From Azospirillum sp. 412522 (lineage in GTDB: Bacteria > Pseudomonadota > Alphaproteobacteria > Azospirillales > Azospirillaceae): a DNA stretch of 64,000 nucleotides. The notes beneath the pieces are model-generated. The model ran no database searches. It was not told the DNA's origin and was given only the letters and a program-made list of their open reading frames with translations. A program made the translations under genes and the position numbers. Below, one piece after another: positions 23,597-32,335 of the stretch (its first letter is position 1; the number at the start of each line of letters is the position of its first letter). The stretch lies in assembly GCF_019805165.1 (NCBI RefSeq), contig NZ_RWIJ01000020.1, positions 27,443 to 91,442 of the forward strand, read 5' to 3'.

Positions 23597-24193
23597 GTGA
23601 ACCGCCTGTTCAGACGCCAGAGGACCAGCCCGCCGGCTGTTTTCGCCGCCTGCCTGCTCGCGCTTGTCCTGGCCGGCGGTGGAGCGGCGCGGGCGGAGTC
23701 CATCGACACCGACGGCCGGTTCGGCAACTGGGCGCTGGGCGGCCTCGCCTACAGCCTGCAGCCGCCGGCGGAGAGCAACCTTACCGTCCTGAACAGCAAG
23801 GTGCGGATCGGGTCGTCGCTGGTCCCGCAGATCGAACCCTACGTCAGCATCCAGCCCTGGATCGGGCCGGGCACCGGCAGCAGCCTGACCCCGCGCGGCG
23901 CCGTGAACGGCCTGACCGGAGGGTTGAGTGGTGGCGTCCTGGTCGACGTGCCGCTCGGCTCCTTCGTCTTCACCCCCAGCGTCGGCGCCGGCACCGTGCC
24001 CACCGCCCGGCGCGAGGGCGCGCCGACCACGGAGTTCCGCTCGCAGCTGGAGCTGGGCTATGAGTTCGACAACAAGTCGCGCTTCAGCCTGGGCTACAGC
24101 CGCATCGTCAACGACGCCGCGGCGGGCGATCCGGCGGCCGGCACCAACAACGTCTTCGGCCTTTACTATCGTTTGCCTTTCGGCGGCCCTTGA
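23597..24193 (+). CDS. Secreted beta-barrel protein, PagL-like (acyloxyacyl hydrolase family)
   Basis: 198 aa from the GTG at 23597 (GGGAGGGG just upstream). Signal peptide: basic residues 3-9, hydrophobic core ~14-28, cleavage after ARA. The rest is a chain of amphipathic strands ending GLYYRLPF with an aromatic C-terminal strand, typical of outer-membrane barrels. The block LELGYEFDNKSRFSLGYSRI resembles lipid A 3-O-deacylase PagL, but the catalytic His-Ser pair of PagL appears as Ser-Arg here. It may therefore be inactive or not a deacylase. Confidence 0.55.
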   Translation: MNRLFRRQRTSPPAVFAACLLALVLAGGGAARAESIDTDGRFGNWALGGLAYSLQPPAESNLTVLNSKVRIGSSLVPQIEPYVSIQPWIGPGTGSSLTPRGAVNGLTGGLSGGVLVDVPLGSFVFTPSVGAGTVPTARREGAPTTEFRSQLELGYEFDNKSRFSLGYSRIVNDAAAGDPAAGTNNVFGLYYRLPFGGP

Positions 24194-24341
24194 CCGGCTT
24201 GCCGTCCGGCCTGCCAGGTTCAGGACATCGTGTCGCGGTTTCCGGCGCGGTGAAAACGCGCGCGACGGCAGCGTCTTAACCGCATTTTAAACATGGCTGG
24301 CTCAAGTGGATGCGGACCGAACGCTCCCTGGGGAACCCACC

Positions 24342-24905
24342 ATGGCCACCAAGCGCAAGACCGCCGCCTCCGCCGCTCCCGCAACCGCTCCTGCCGCTGT
24401 CGCCGCCACCGCGGTCGCCGCGCCGGTGTTCGAGGCGCCGGTGGAAAGTTGGGCCGACATCATCCTGCGCACCAACTTCGCGTCGGTGGAACAGGACAGC
24501 ATCGTCCTGCTGCAGGCGGCCAGTTCCCTGCTGGAGTCGGAGTCGCCGGACAAGGTGTCCATCACGCTGGACCAGAACCTGAAGCTGTGGATCGCCATCA
24601 AGACGGTCCTGCTGAACGACGACTGCCCGGTCGAGCCGGAGGTGAAGGCCAACCTGCGCAATCTGGCGCAGTATGTGGTTTCCACCACCATGCTGGCGAC
24701 CCAGGGCGCCATCGAGACGAGCAAGCTGGTCTCGCTGGCCCGCCTGAACATGAACATCGCCGAGGGCCTGCTGAGCGGCCATCGCAACCGGATGATCCAG
24801 GAGCGCGCCTACCAGATCTGGCAGGAGGAAGGCTGCCCCGAGGGCCGCGAGCAGGAGCACTGGCTGCGCGCCGAGGCCGAGGTCTCCGGCCTGTTCAAGG
24901 TCTGA
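24342..24905 (+). CDS. FlaF-like domain fused to DUF2934
   Basis: 187 aa. An Ala/Pro-rich N-terminus (~1-35) precedes a helical FlaF-like domain (~40-150), with LDQNLKLWIAIKTVLLND, PEVKANLRNLAQYVV and LARLNMNIAEGLLSG matching the pattern of FlaF flagellin regulators. A C-terminal DUF2934 motif follows (ERAYQIWQEEGCPEGREQEH, then WLRAEAEV). FlaF acts with FlbT in flagellin translation and filament assembly in alphaproteobacteria. No flagellar genes are in the window, so a role beyond the main flagellar locus is possible. The ATG at 24342 is preferred over an upstream in-frame ATG at 24306. Confidence 0.65.
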   Translation: MATKRKTAASAAPATAPAAVAATAVAAPVFEAPVESWADIILRTNFASVEQDSIVLLQAASSLLESESPDKVSITLDQNLKLWIAIKTVLLNDDCPVEPEVKANLRNLAQYVVSTTMLATQGAIETSKLVSLARLNMNIAEGLLSGHRNRMIQERAYQIWQEEGCPEGREQEHWLRAEAEVSGLFKV

Positions 24906-25021
24906 TCACGGTTTTCAGGCTTTCGGCAGGGTTTACGCAACACCGCCATACCGCCCCGGCATGACCGCCCGCGTCGCGACACCGTGACGCGGGCGGCAAC
25001 GCTTGGTAGGGTCGGCACACC

Positions 25022-25960
25022 GTGACAGTCCCGCCGCAAACCACCCCCAATCCGCACAGGCGAGTCGACAACACCCCCCGCGGCATCGCGTCGATGCTGC
25101 TGTCGGTGCTGTTCTTCTCGCTGATGAACGTCCTGGCGAAGCTCCTGATGGACCGCTTCCCGGTGACCGAAGTGATGTTCTTCCGCAGCCTGTTCGCGCT
25201 GATCCCGGTCTGCCTGGCGATCCATTTCGGCACCGGCTTCGCGACGACGCTGCGCACCCGCTACGCCTGGGGCCATATGGGGCGGTCGCTGATCGGGCTG
25301 ACCACCATGGTCGCCATGTTCTGGTCCTTCCACCTGCTGCCGCTGGGCGACGCCATCGCGCTGAACTTCGCCGCCCCGCTGTTCCTCACCGCGCTGTCGG
25401 TGCCGCTGCTGAGCGAGAAGGTCGGCATCCACCGCTGGAGCGCCGTGCTGGTCGGTTTCGTCGGCGTGCTCATCATCGTCCGGCCCAGCGGCGACGTGCT
25501 GAACCTGGGCGCCATGATCGCGCTGTTCGGCGCGCTGACCAACGCGCTGGCGATGATCGCCATCCGCCAGTTGAGCCGGACGGAGCGGCCGGACACCATC
25601 GTCTTCTACTTCACCCTGCTGACCACCGTCCTGCTCGGCCTGTCGCTGCCCTTCTCCTGGGTGACGCCGGATCCGATGGGCTGGTTCCTGCTGCTGGTGA
25701 CCGGCCTGTTCGGCGGCTGCGGCCAGCTGATGCTGACCCGCGCCTATTCGCTGGCGCCGGCCGCCGTGGTGGCGCCGCTGAACTACACCTCCCTGCTGCT
25801 GGCGGTCCTCTTCGGCTGGCTGATGTGGGGCGAGGTGCCGACCGCGACCATGGCCGCCGGCGCCGCCGTGGTGATGGCCAGCGGCCTCTACATCCTGCAC
25901 CGCGAGACCCGGCGGCGGACCACCGTCACCAAGCCGCTTCCCGCCGGCGACGGCGACTGA
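25022..25960 (+). CDS. EamA/DMT-family transporter
   Basis: Inner-membrane metabolite exporter/importer of the drug/metabolite superfamily, 312 aa, ten predicted membrane helices in two EamA repeats (~20-150 and ~165-300). FFRSLFALIPVCLAIHFG and ALTNALAMIAIRQLSRTERP are typical segments; the C-terminal half includes APLNYTSLLLAVLFGWLMWG. The substrate cannot be read from sequence. GTG start; monocistronic by spacing. Confidence 0.9.
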   Translation: MTVPPQTTPNPHRRVDNTPRGIASMLLSVLFFSLMNVLAKLLMDRFPVTEVMFFRSLFALIPVCLAIHFGTGFATTLRTRYAWGHMGRSLIGLTTMVAMFWSFHLLPLGDAIALNFAAPLFLTALSVPLLSEKVGIHRWSAVLVGFVGVLIIVRPSGDVLNLGAMIALFGALTNALAMIAIRQLSRTERPDTIVFYFTLLTTVLLGLSLPFSWVTPDPMGWFLLLVTGLFGGCGQLMLTRAYSLAPAAVVAPLNYTSLLLAVLFGWLMWGEVPTATMAAGAAVVMASGLYILHRETRRRTTVTKPLPAGDGD

Positions 25961-26180
25961 CCCCCGCTTCCGCCCCGAGTTCAGGCGGCCCGAAATTTCG
26001 GCCGGGTGCCTCGCGTCATAGTTTCGCCATTCCGCGATGATGGGCTGTACCATCGACCCGGTGACGAACCTGCGGGCAAAAGCCGCGGGCGGCGCCTATA
26101 TGATTGGTTCGCGCAAAGCACACCGGTCCGGCGGCAGGTCAACCGACGGACCGGCGGCCTGACGGCGCGGAGGGGGCGGC

Positions 26181-28856
26181 ATGAAGCAGAACGAGCGACG
26201 CGGCGACGCCAGACCTGAGCGGACGCGGCTTGCGGATCCGGCGGACGGCGCGACGGAGCCCCGGTTCCGCCTTGCCCAGGCGCGGGCGGCGCTGCTGTGG
26301 GAAAGGCTGGGGCCGGCGCTGTGGGCGCCGCTGTCTGTGCTGGGCGCCTTCCTGGCGTTGGCCCTGCTGAACCTGCTGATCCTGCTGCCGGGCTGGCTGC
26401 ACGGGCTTGCCCTGCTGGTGCTGGCCGCCGCCTTCCTGCTGTCGCTCGTCATCGGAATCCGGCGCTTCCGCGCCCCGGCGGAGGGAGAGGCCCGGCGCCG
26501 GCTGGAACGGGACAGCGGTCTCGCCCACCGCCCCTTGCAGACCCTGCGCGACCGCCCCGCCGGCAACGATCCCACCGCCCAGGCGCTGTGGCGCCTGCAT
26601 CAGGAACGCACGCGCGCCGCCATGCGCGGCCTGCGCGTCGCCTGGCCGGGCACAGAGGTGCCGTCGCACGACCGCTACGCCCTGCGCGCCCTGGTGGTCC
26701 TGACGCTGGTGGTTGCCGGTGCCGCCGCCTGGGGCGACTGGCGCCCCCGGATCGCCGCGGCGCTGACCCCGCAGTTCGGCGGCGCCACCGCCACCGCGGC
26801 GGCGACGCTCGACCTCTGGATCAACCCGCCCGACTACACCGGCCTGCCGCCGGTCTTCCTGAAATCCGGCTCGACCGCCAAGCCCGCCGGGCAGCAGGCC
26901 ACCCAGCAGGCCGCCGACCACCCCGCCGACCAGCCGGTTTCCATCCCGCAGGGCAGCCTCGTGCTGGCCCGCGTCACCGGCGGCAGCGGCACCCCCAGCC
27001 TGGAGGCCGGCGACCAGACCGGCCCGTTCGAGGCGGTGGATTCGACCAATTTCCAGGTGCAGAAGCCGGTGACCGGCGGTACCCGCATCGCCGTCACCCA
27101 GGGCGGCCGGACGCTCGGCTCCTGGCCGATCCAGGTGGTTCCCGACCGCGCGCCGATCATTGCCCATGCCACCCCGCCGGCCGCCGGCGAGCGCGGCGCG
27201 CTGAAGCTGGACTATGCCGCCCGCGACGATTACGGCCTGACCGAGGTGAAGGCGCAAATCCGCCGCGCACCCGATGTTCCGCCTGCTCCCGGCTCTGCCA
27301 CGACCGAGCCGCCACCCAAGCCGGCAAAGGCCGAGGCCGACGCCGTACTGGAATTGCCGCTGTCGCTGCCCGGCGTCCGGCCGAAGGACGCGCACGGCAC
27401 CGCCTTCCAGGATTTGACCGCCCACCCCTGGGCCGGCATGCCGGTCACGGTGCGGCTGACCGCCACGGACGGCGCCGGCCAGACCGGCCGGTCGGAGGAC
27501 GCGGCCATCATCCTGCCGGAGCGGACCTTCAACCACCCCATCGCCCGCGCCATCGTCAACCAGCGCAAGATCCTGACCCGCAACCCGCAGGAGTCCCGCG
27601 TCCAGGTGGCGCGCGCGCTGGCCGAGATCTCCGCGCGTCCCGACAGCTACGGCAACGACATCGTCGCCTTCCTGTCGATGCGCACCGCCATCGCCCGGCT
27701 GATGCTGGACCAGAGCGCCGAGTCCGTCCCGGCCCTCCAGCAGCTTCTGTGGGAAACCGCGCTGCGCATCGAGGACGGCGGCCTGTCGCTGGCGGAGAAG
27801 GACCTGCGCGACGCCGAGAAGCGGCTGTCCGAAGCGCTGGACAAGAACGCCTCCGACGAGGAGCTGAACCGCCTGATGGACGAGTTGCAGGCGGCGCTCG
27901 ACAAGTTCATGGACGCCATGGAACAGCGGATGCTGGAGGCGATGCAGCGCGGCGAGCAGATTCCGATGGTTCCGCCGGAGATGGCGGACCGGATGACCGA
28001 CCGCGGCGACCTCCAGCAGATGCTCGACCGCATGCGCGAGATGGCGCAGACGGGTTCGCGCGACGCCGCCCGCCAGATGCTGTCCCAGCTTCAGCAGATG
28101 CTGGAGAACATGCGCTCCGGCGCGATGGCGCAGATGAACCAGCAGAACGGCCAGCAGCAGCAGAACCAGTCCTGGGAGATGATGCAGCAGTTGCAGAAGC
28201 TGGCGCAGCAGCAGCAGCAGCTTCTGGACCAGAGCTTCCGCCAGTCGCAGGAGTCGATGGACCAGCAGGGACAGCAGGGCGACCAGCCCCGCGGCCGCCA
28301 GCCCAACCAGCGCCGGAACCAGCAGGGGCAGCAGCAGAACTCCGGCAGCCCGACCATGCAGAAGCAGGCCGAACAGCAGGAGGCGCTGCGCCGCCAGCTG
28401 GGCGAGCTGATGCGGCGGATGGGCGAGCAGCAGGGCGGCGAGATCCCGCAACCGCTGGGCCGGGCCGAACGCGCCATGCGCGACGCCGCCCAGGCCTTGC
28501 AGCAGGGTTCCCCCGGCGCCGCGGTCCCGTCGCAGACCGAGGCGATGGAGCAGCTCCAGCAGGGCATGCAGGGGATGGCCGAACAGATGGCCCAGCAGAT
28601 GATGATGGGTCAGGGGCCGGCGATGATGGGCACGGGCCAGCAGGGCCAGATGCCCCGCCAGGGCCGGGGCCGCGACCCGCTGGGCCGCCGTCCGTCCGGC
28701 TACGGCATGCAGGATTCCAACGACGTGAAGATCCCCGAACAGTCGGAACTTCAGCGCGCCCGCGAAATCCTCGACGAACTCCGCCGCCGCTCCGGCCAGT
28801 ACGGCCGCCCGCAGGAGGAGCGCAACTACATCGACCGGTTGCTGAAGCAGTTCTGA
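26181..28856 (+). CDS. DUF4175 / TIGR02302-family membrane protein
   Basis: 891 aa. The N-terminus has two membrane helices (~52-95) and a third near ~170-188. A long, probably periplasmic region with Ig-like segments and coiled-coil character follows. A low-complexity Gln/Met-rich stretch (about residues 630-760) carries runs such as QQNGQQQQNQ and QQQQQ. This organisation defines an alphaproteobacteria-restricted family of unknown function. The C-terminal conserved tail contains SELQRAREILDELRRRSGQY and RNYIDRLLKQF. It is monocistronic. Confidence 0.85.
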   Translation: MKQNERRGDARPERTRLADPADGATEPRFRLAQARAALLWERLGPALWAPLSVLGAFLALALLNLLILLPGWLHGLALLVLAAAFLLSLVIGIRRFRAPAEGEARRRLERDSGLAHRPLQTLRDRPAGNDPTAQALWRLHQERTRAAMRGLRVAWPGTEVPSHDRYALRALVVLTLVVAGAAAWGDWRPRIAAALTPQFGGATATAAATLDLWINPPDYTGLPPVFLKSGSTAKPAGQQATQQAADHPADQPVSIPQGSLVLARVTGGSGTPSLEAGDQTGPFEAVDSTNFQVQKPVTGGTRIAVTQGGRTLGSWPIQVVPDRAPIIAHATPPAAGERGALKLDYAARDDYGLTEVKAQIRRAPDVPPAPGSATTEPPPKPAKAEADAVLELPLSLPGVRPKDAHGTAFQDLTAHPWAGMPVTVRLTATDGAGQTGRSEDAAIILPERTFNHPIARAIVNQRKILTRNPQESRVQVARALAEISARPDSYGNDIVAFLSMRTAIARLMLDQSAESVPALQQLLWETALRIEDGGLSLAEKDLRDAEKRLSEALDKNASDEELNRLMDELQAALDKFMDAMEQRMLEAMQRGEQIPMVPPEMADRMTDRGDLQQMLDRMREMAQTGSRDAARQMLSQLQQMLENMRSGAMAQMNQQNGQQQQNQSWEMMQQLQKLAQQQQQLLDQSFRQSQESMDQQGQQGDQPRGRQPNQRRNQQGQQQNSGSPTMQKQAEQQEALRRQLGELMRRMGEQQGGEIPQPLGRAERAMRDAAQALQQGSPGAAVPSQTEAMEQLQQGMQGMAEQMAQQMMMGQGPAMMGTGQQGQMPRQGRGRDPLGRRPSGYGMQDSNDVKIPEQSELQRAREILDELRRRSGQYGRPQEERNYIDRLLKQF

Positions 28857-28875
28857 GGCTGCGCCGGAACGCAAA

Positions 28876-28901
28876 ACGGGACCGGACTGCGCCGGTCCCG
28901 T
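28876..28901 (-). terminator. Hairpin terminator, mainly for the minus-strand small gene
   Basis: ACGGGACCGG and CCGGTCCCGT form a perfect 10-bp stem with a 6-nt loop. On the minus strand it is followed by TTTTGCG. It sits between two convergent genes and may stop both. Confidence 0.65.
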
Positions 28902-28930
28902 TCGGGAAATCCATCAACCCTTACCGGGTG

Positions 28931-29179
28931 TCACTCGCTGGGGCGTTCCCCGGCAGGACGCTCGTCGTCCGGATTGTGGTTGGCGGCGTGGTCCTGCATC
29001 TGTTCGGTCTGCACGGCCTTGCTGTCCAGGCCGCGGGCATCGGAATGACGGGACTTGTCGCGGTTGGACAGCACGGCGTTGTCGCCGATGGAGCCGGCCG
29101 GCAGGTCGGTGTTGGCCCCGGTCCCGGTGCCCTTGCCCTGACCGCTGGGGCTCATGTGCTTCTTGCTGGCATTCGCCAT
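28931..29179 (-). CDS. Small hydrophilic conserved hypothetical protein
   Basis: 82 aa, no hydrophobic segment, rich in Ser, Asp, Asn and Gly and probably disordered. Motifs: KKHMSPSGQGKGTGTGA, GDNAVLSNRDKSRHSDARGL and SKAVQTEQMQDHAANHN. Nothing indicates a catalytic function. The position before a stress-type DUF4142 gene and a dedicated terminator support a real gene. Confidence 0.65.
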   Translation of the reverse strand: MANASKKHMSPSGQGKGTGTGANTDLPAGSIGDNAVLSNRDKSRHSDARGLDSKAVQTEQMQDHAANHNPDDERPAGERPSE

Positions 29180-29282
29180 CGCGTGTTCTCCGTCGGTTGG
29201 CCAACCCGGCCGCCGGGAGGTGGAATCCCGGCGGCGGACGGCTGGATTTCAGAAAGCTGGATTTCGGGAAGCCGCTACCGGA

Positions 29283-30215
29283 TCACTGCTGGTTCGGCTG
29301 CGGGTTGCGCGGCTGGGCGCTGTCCAGGCTGTTGGCGGTGCCGTGGGCCGCGGTGCCGCCGTGGCGCTTGCCCAGCGAGACGGTGGTGTCGTCGTACTTG
29401 AACTCCGCCATCTGCTTGACCTGATCCTCGGTCACCTGACGGGCGACGACCCGGTCGCCGTCGGTGCGCAGCAGGTTGTAGTCGAGCGCCACATGCTTGG
29501 CGCCGATCCCCAGGACGCCGCCGCGGTTCAGGATCACCTGGGTGGCCTTGCCGGTCTGGGCGTCGAGGATGATGTCGGCGACGTCGCCCAGCTTCTTGCC
29601 GTTCTCGCCATAGACGTCCTTGCCCATCATCTTCTCGAAGCTGGTGCTCTGCTGGGCGCCGCCGCCGGCAGAGGCGACGTTCGGGCGCAGGTCGCGGACA
29701 TGGCGCAGATGCTGCTCCAGCGTCGGCAGGGTCTGTTCGGCGAAGCGCCGCAGGTCGGCGTCCTTGCCGTCCTCCGCCTGCTGGCGGAACAGCGTGACGG
29801 CGGTCTGGTGGGCGTCCGTCTGGCCCTGGAGATAGGCGGCGTCGAACTGGTCGCCCTTCAGGCCGCGCAGCTTGTCCAGCTTCTGCTGATGTTCGGAATC
29901 GAGCTTGGTCGGCAGAGTCATCGACTTCTGCTGGGCCATCGCCTTCATGGCTTCGGACGTCTTGGTGTGGTCGGACACCATCTGGCTGCCGAACTGCTTG
30001 ACGCTCTGACCCTTCGCCTGATCCTGCGCCAGCTTGCCCGCCTGGATTTCGAACATGTCGCTGACCGCGGCCTTCTCGGCGAAGGTCATGTCCTGCTGCG
30101 CCATCTGGCCCTTCTCGGTCACCGTCTTGGCCGGCGCTGGCGTCTGGGCCAGCGACAGCGCGGGGGCCGTGAACAGGATCATGGCGGCGGTCGCGAGAAG
30201 ATGGTGGCGTTTCAT
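29283..30215 (-). CDS. Exported DUF4142 + PRC-barrel protein
   Basis: 310 aa with signal peptide (cleavage near LSLAQ, ~23). A DUF4142 ferritin-like helical domain (~38-180) contains SDMFEIQAGKLAQDQAKGQS and ADLRRFAEQTLPTLEQHLRH. A PRC-barrel (~195-275) contains VYGENGKKLGDVADIILDAQ, common in periplasmic stress proteins. AGGAG is 8 bases before the ATG. A candidate EcfG-type promoter lies 98 bp upstream. Its molecular role is unknown; envelope stress or desiccation is an inference from the families. Confidence 0.82.
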   Translation of the reverse strand: MKRHHLLATAAMILFTAPALSLAQTPAPAKTVTEKGQMAQQDMTFAEKAAVSDMFEIQAGKLAQDQAKGQSVKQFGSQMVSDHTKTSEAMKAMAQQKSMTLPTKLDSEHQQKLDKLRGLKGDQFDAAYLQGQTDAHQTAVTLFRQQAEDGKDADLRRFAEQTLPTLEQHLRHVRDLRPNVASAGGGAQQSTSFEKMMGKDVYGENGKKLGDVADIILDAQTGKATQVILNRGGVLGIGAKHVALDYNLLRTDGDRVVARQVTEDQVKQMAEFKYDDTTVSLGKRHGGTAAHGTANSLDSAQPRNPQPNQQ

Positions 30216-30561
30216 GGCGGCGGCTCCTGGAATTGCAGTGTTTTCGGTTGTCGTTTCCAGTGCTCGGCGGCCAAGGCCGTGGCCGGGCCGAAGCACCGTT
30301 CTTCGTCTTTTCAACCGCCGGGCGCGACGGTCGTTCCATGCCGGCCAGCCGCGCATGGCGACGGGTCCGATGGCGGGTCACTCCCCTTATGGGTCCTCCG
30401 GGGTGCCGCGCTTGTGCGACGGAACGGGCAATGGAGACGCGCCGGGGGTATAGCCGAATGAGTGCTCGGCCTAGGCCACGCGTCCGGGGCAAGAAAGGGG
30501 GCTTATGACCCGGGTATGCACTTGAACCCGGCACGCTTTTGACCCCGGTAGGGAGGCCCGC
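30216..30561. other. Divergent intergenic region, DUF4142 gene / GMC oxidoreductase gene
   Basis: 346 bp without a supportable gene. It contains the candidate stress promoter for the leftward gene. In 30480-30545 the motifs ACCCGGGTATGCACTTGAACC and GACCCCGG recur, which may belong to the rightward promoter. Confidence 0.45.
30313..30337 (-). promoter_or_regulatory. Candidate EcfG-type promoter of the DUF4142/PRC gene
   Basis: Minus strand: GGAAC, 16-bp spacer, GGTTGA. It has the same spacing and the same GGTT variant as the hemerythrin promoter at 20338-20362. Confidence 0.45.
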
Positions 30562-32286
30562 TTGCTTCGTGACGCCCGCCATGTCCTGAACGGCACGCAC
30601 ATCGACTGCGATCTCTGCGTGATCGGCGGCGGTGCCGCTGGCCTGACCATCGCGCGTGAGCTGGCGGGCGGCAGCTTAAGCGTCGTCCTGCTGGAAGGGG
30701 GCGGGCTGGAGGTCGACGGCATTTCCCAGGCGCTGTATGCGGGCCGCAACGTCGGCCTGCCCTACGAACGGCTGACCACCGCGCGCAGCCGCTATCTGGG
30801 CGGCAGCACCAACTGCTGGGGCGGCTTCTCCCGCCCGCTGGAGACGACGGATTTCGCCGAGCGCCCCTGGATCCCCGGCAGCGGCTGGCCGATCCGGCGC
30901 GACACGATGATGCCCTATTACGAACGCTCGCACAGCGTTCTGGGCCTCGGACCCTTCGAATACGACAACGACTACTGGATGGAGCGGGTCGGCGGACCGC
31001 GAACCGAACTGATCCCGGTGGAGGCGGACGATGGAGGCGGCGTCGGGAGCCCCGGCGGTTTTGAGAACCGCGTCGCCCAGCTCAGCCCGCCGATCCGCAT
31101 GGGCGAGGCCTATCGCGCCGAGATCGGGCGGGCCGCGAACATCACCGCCTTCCTCAACGCCAACGTCACCGGGCTGGACACCAACCACAGCGCCACCGCG
31201 GTGGAAAAGGTGCAGGTCCGCACGCTGGGCGGCCCCGGCTTCACCGTCGGCGCCCGCCTGTTCGTGCTGGGCTGCGGCGGCATCGAGAACGCCCGCATCC
31301 TGCTGCTGTCCAACAAGGTGCAGGCGGCGGGCCTCGGCAACGGCAACGATCTGGTCGGCCGCTATTTCGCCGACCATCCGCGCTTCAAGACCGCGCCGGT
31401 CCGCCTCGCCCGGCAGGGGCGCCACCGCACGCTCTACGACGTCAGCCTCTGCCTCGCCCGCCGGCGGCTGCGGCGGCCGCATCCGTCGATCGCCCTGGCC
31501 CTGTCGCCGACGGCGGAGCTTCAGGAACGGAAGGCGCTGCCCAACTCGCGCACATATCTGGTCGCCTCCTACCATTCCGGGGCGCTGGACGCCTTCAAGG
31601 CGATGCGCGACCTGCGGCTCCTGCCCTCGCGCCACCGCTGCCGCCGCTTCGGCGTGTCGGAGGACGAGGCGGCGAGCCTGCTGCGCAACGCCGGCCCGCG
31701 CATCCTGCGCAGCCTGCCGCAGCTGGCCCACGCGCTGTTCGACAGCACCATCGATCCGGGCTGGCTGCCCCGCCGCTTCACCCTGGAAACGGTGCTGGAG
31801 CCGGTGCCCAACCCGGAGAGCCGGGTGACGTTGGACCATGCCACCGATCCGTTCGGCCGCAACCTGCCGAAGGTGGACTGGCGCCTGACCGCGCAGGACC
31901 GCTGGGGCGCCACCGAGACCCAGCGGCTGCTGCGCGAGGATCTGCTGCGGCGCGGCCTGATCGCCGTGGACGGTGGGGAGGGCCACGAGGAAGGCGGGAG
32001 AAGCGAAGCCGAGGCGACGATGGCCGATGTCGGCTGGTGCTGGCATCATATGGGTACCACCCGCATGCACGACTCGCCGCGCCACGGCGTGGTCGATTCC
32101 GATGGCCGCGTCCATGGCGTGGGCAACCTCTATGTCGCCGGCAGCTCCGTCTTCCCGACCATGGGGGCGGACCATCCGACCATGACCATCGTCGCGCTGG
32201 CCCTGCGGATGACCGACCGCATCCTCGCCCTGCTCCAGGACGAACGGAACAGCCCGCCTGCCCCCGCCATCGCCGCCTCGCTTTGA
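30562..32286 (+). CDS. GMC-family FAD-dependent oxidoreductase
   Basis: 574 aa. N-terminal FAD-binding Rossmann motif CVIGGGAAGLTIARELAGG (~18-36), then the GMC block LGGSTNCWGG. The C-terminal GMC domain has MGTTRMHDSPRHGVVDSDGR and NLYVAGSSVFPTMGADHPT, with the active-site histidine region WCWHHMG. The family oxidises alcohols or sugars and passes electrons to quinone, cytochrome or O2. The donor is not predictable here. The TTG start at 30562 is supported by GGGAGG 6 bases upstream; no signal peptide, so probably cytoplasmic. Confidence 0.85.
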   Translation: MLRDARHVLNGTHIDCDLCVIGGGAAGLTIARELAGGSLSVVLLEGGGLEVDGISQALYAGRNVGLPYERLTTARSRYLGGSTNCWGGFSRPLETTDFAERPWIPGSGWPIRRDTMMPYYERSHSVLGLGPFEYDNDYWMERVGGPRTELIPVEADDGGGVGSPGGFENRVAQLSPPIRMGEAYRAEIGRAANITAFLNANVTGLDTNHSATAVEKVQVRTLGGPGFTVGARLFVLGCGGIENARILLLSNKVQAAGLGNGNDLVGRYFADHPRFKTAPVRLARQGRHRTLYDVSLCLARRRLRRPHPSIALALSPTAELQERKALPNSRTYLVASYHSGALDAFKAMRDLRLLPSRHRCRRFGVSEDEAASLLRNAGPRILRSLPQLAHALFDSTIDPGWLPRRFTLETVLEPVPNPESRVTLDHATDPFGRNLPKVDWRLTAQDRWGATETQRLLREDLLRRGLIAVDGGEGHEEGGRSEAEATMADVGWCWHHMGTTRMHDSPRHGVVDSDGRVHGVGNLYVAGSSVFPTMGADHPTMTIVALALRMTDRILALLQDERNSPPAPAIAASL

Positions 32287-32335
32287 GCGGGGCGGCGGCG
32301 CCCTATATTCCTCTCCCCGCGGAGAGGAATTCGCC

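Noticed and set aside
26139..28874. Very long open frames antisense to, and in another frame of, the DUF4175 gene
   Set aside because: They arise from GC-rich codon bias and the repetitive Gln-rich segment. Their translations are low-complexity His/Arg/Leu or Gly/Arg/Ala with no domain, while the plus-strand DUF4175 frame has a recognisable family.
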